Source: Patescibacteria group bacterium (GTDB lineage: Bacteria > Patescibacteriota > Gracilibacteria > UBA1369 > PNNO01). From it: a stretch of DNA of 12,617 bases. The stretch spans positions 1 to 12,617 of the forward strand of contig JAJRYP010000020.1 of assembly GCA_024275695.1 (NCBI GenBank). Direction: 5' to 3'. Below, in pieces: positions 12,223 through 12,617 of this stretch; position 1 is the first letter of the stretch; each line of letters starts with the position of its first letter. The position numbers and the translations under genes were made by a program. The notes beneath the pieces are model-generated. The model was given only the letters and a program-made list of their open reading frames with translations, was not told the origin of the DNA and did no database searches.

Positions 12223-12617
12223 ATGATGCATAGATTCACAGCTTTCTTCATCGTTCTTTTGGCCACTTTCGTGGCCGGCTGCCATTCAGGTACCTTCGGC
12301 TTCCTCGAGCCAATCCGGTTCAATCGTGAGGCCGAGACGGTTTTGAAAAAACTCGTCTTGGCGCGGGAGGATATCTACATCCGCCTGCCGCCGGACAAGA
12401 ACAAGCGGCGCAGGGCGGCACTTCTCGTCGACTGGATGAGGCAAACGCCTCGGCCGAAACCGTACCTGGACTCCCGCGATAGAGTCCAGGTTTTCTCCAA
12501 GAGGAAACGATGGAACGCGGAGATCATCTTCGCGGAGTGCTACCGAAGCAGGGGATCGTCCGTCGTATGGACATTCTCGCGCGTGGTGGCTATCAACATC
12601 GGTCCGAGGCACGTGAG
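12223..12617 (+). CDS. Unknown lipoprotein, 3'-truncated, GC-rich
   Basis: The frame is open from ATG 12223 to the end of the window (131 codons). It starts with two Met codons, and the second (12226) is better spaced from the Shine-Dalgarno GGGAGGTG at 12214-12221. Residues 1-19 form a short lipoprotein signal peptide ending in VAGC (Cys20). The rest (FLEPIRFNREAETVLKKLVL, then a very basic KNKRRRAALLVDW, then AEIIFAECYRSRGSSVVWTFS) matches no family I know. Codons favour G or C at the third position, and by hand count 12361-12420 is about 68% GC, unlike every other gene here. It is also the only gene with a strong Shine-Dalgarno. It is thus probably foreign, or from another genome joined in assembly. 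Confidence 0.72.
   Translation, partial: MMHRFTAFFIVLLATFVAGCHSGTFGFLEPIRFNREAETVLKKLVLAREDIYIRLPPDKNKRRRAALLVDWMRQTPRPKPYLDSRDRVQVFSKRKRWNAEIIFAECYRSRGSSVVWTFSRVVAINIGPRHV

Noticed and set aside
12286..12612. 108-residue minus-strand frame opposite the GC-rich lipoprotein gene
   Set aside because: GC-rich sequence commonly gives long antisense frames; the plus-strand frame has a lipobox and a Shine-Dalgarno.

Overview
The window reads as AT-rich bacterial chromosome from about 1 to 12,110, followed by about 500 bases of markedly more GC-rich sequence that may not belong to the same genome. The AT-rich part has small, tightly packed genes, the standard genetic code (TAA, TAG and one TGA all act as terminators, and no real gene contains an in-frame TGA), near-consensus sigma-70 promoters (TTGACA/TATAAT type) and almost no Shine-Dalgarno sequences. 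The gene set (LTD/cohesin/dockerin surface proteins, a DUF3352-like lipoprotein, bL33, many uncharacterised small proteins) fits a Candidate Phyla Radiation/Patescibacteria lineage, perhaps Peregrinibacteria-like. That placement is an inference from style and content, not a phylogenetic result.

Layout. 2-1531: GMP synthase lacking its N-terminus, with an unusually long C-terminal dimerisation region of the kind found in human GMPS. 1547-1600: an 18-base tandem palindromic repeat, one unit of which recurs at 11925-11939. 1585-2118 (-): unknown protein with a near-perfect promoter. 2244-4072 (+): an ECF-type sigma factor, a three-TM membrane protein placed like an anti-sigma factor, and a small secreted His/Met-rich protein. 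A perfect 14-bp palindrome precedes the last gene and an intrinsic terminator follows it. 4163-5405 (-): an arsR-arsP-type operon (metalloid-sensing repressor and permease) with a perfect 13-6-13 inverted-repeat operator abutting the arsR start. 5422-7451 (-): surface-protein cluster, comprising a membrane-anchored cohesin-like protein and an exported LTD-cohesin-FN3-dockerin protein interrupted by one in-frame TAG inside FN3. 7622-7935: apparent remnant of a dGTPase-like gene. 8003-8077: tRNA-Thr(GGT). 8094-8917 (-): two unknown small proteins. 9061-9819: Est30-like alpha/beta hydrolase. 9893-10072: bL33. 10102-11919: DUF3352-like lipoprotein. 11946-12020: tRNA-Trp(CCA). 12078-12106: strong promoter. 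12223-end: start of a GC-rich lipoprotein gene with a strong Shine-Dalgarno.

How the parts relate. The sigma factor, membrane protein and secreted protein look like a transmembrane signalling unit with its effector or target. The ars-type pair is a self-contained, repressor-controlled efflux unit whose operator overlaps the end of the upstream cohesin gene. The cohesin and dockerin modules could pair to display the LTD protein at the surface, provided the interrupted gene is still functional. The bL33/tRNA-Trp order is the one that usually leads into secE-nusG. Finding a GC-rich, SD-led lipoprotein there instead is the main reason to suspect a contig misjoin or a recent insertion at about 12.11-12.22 kb.
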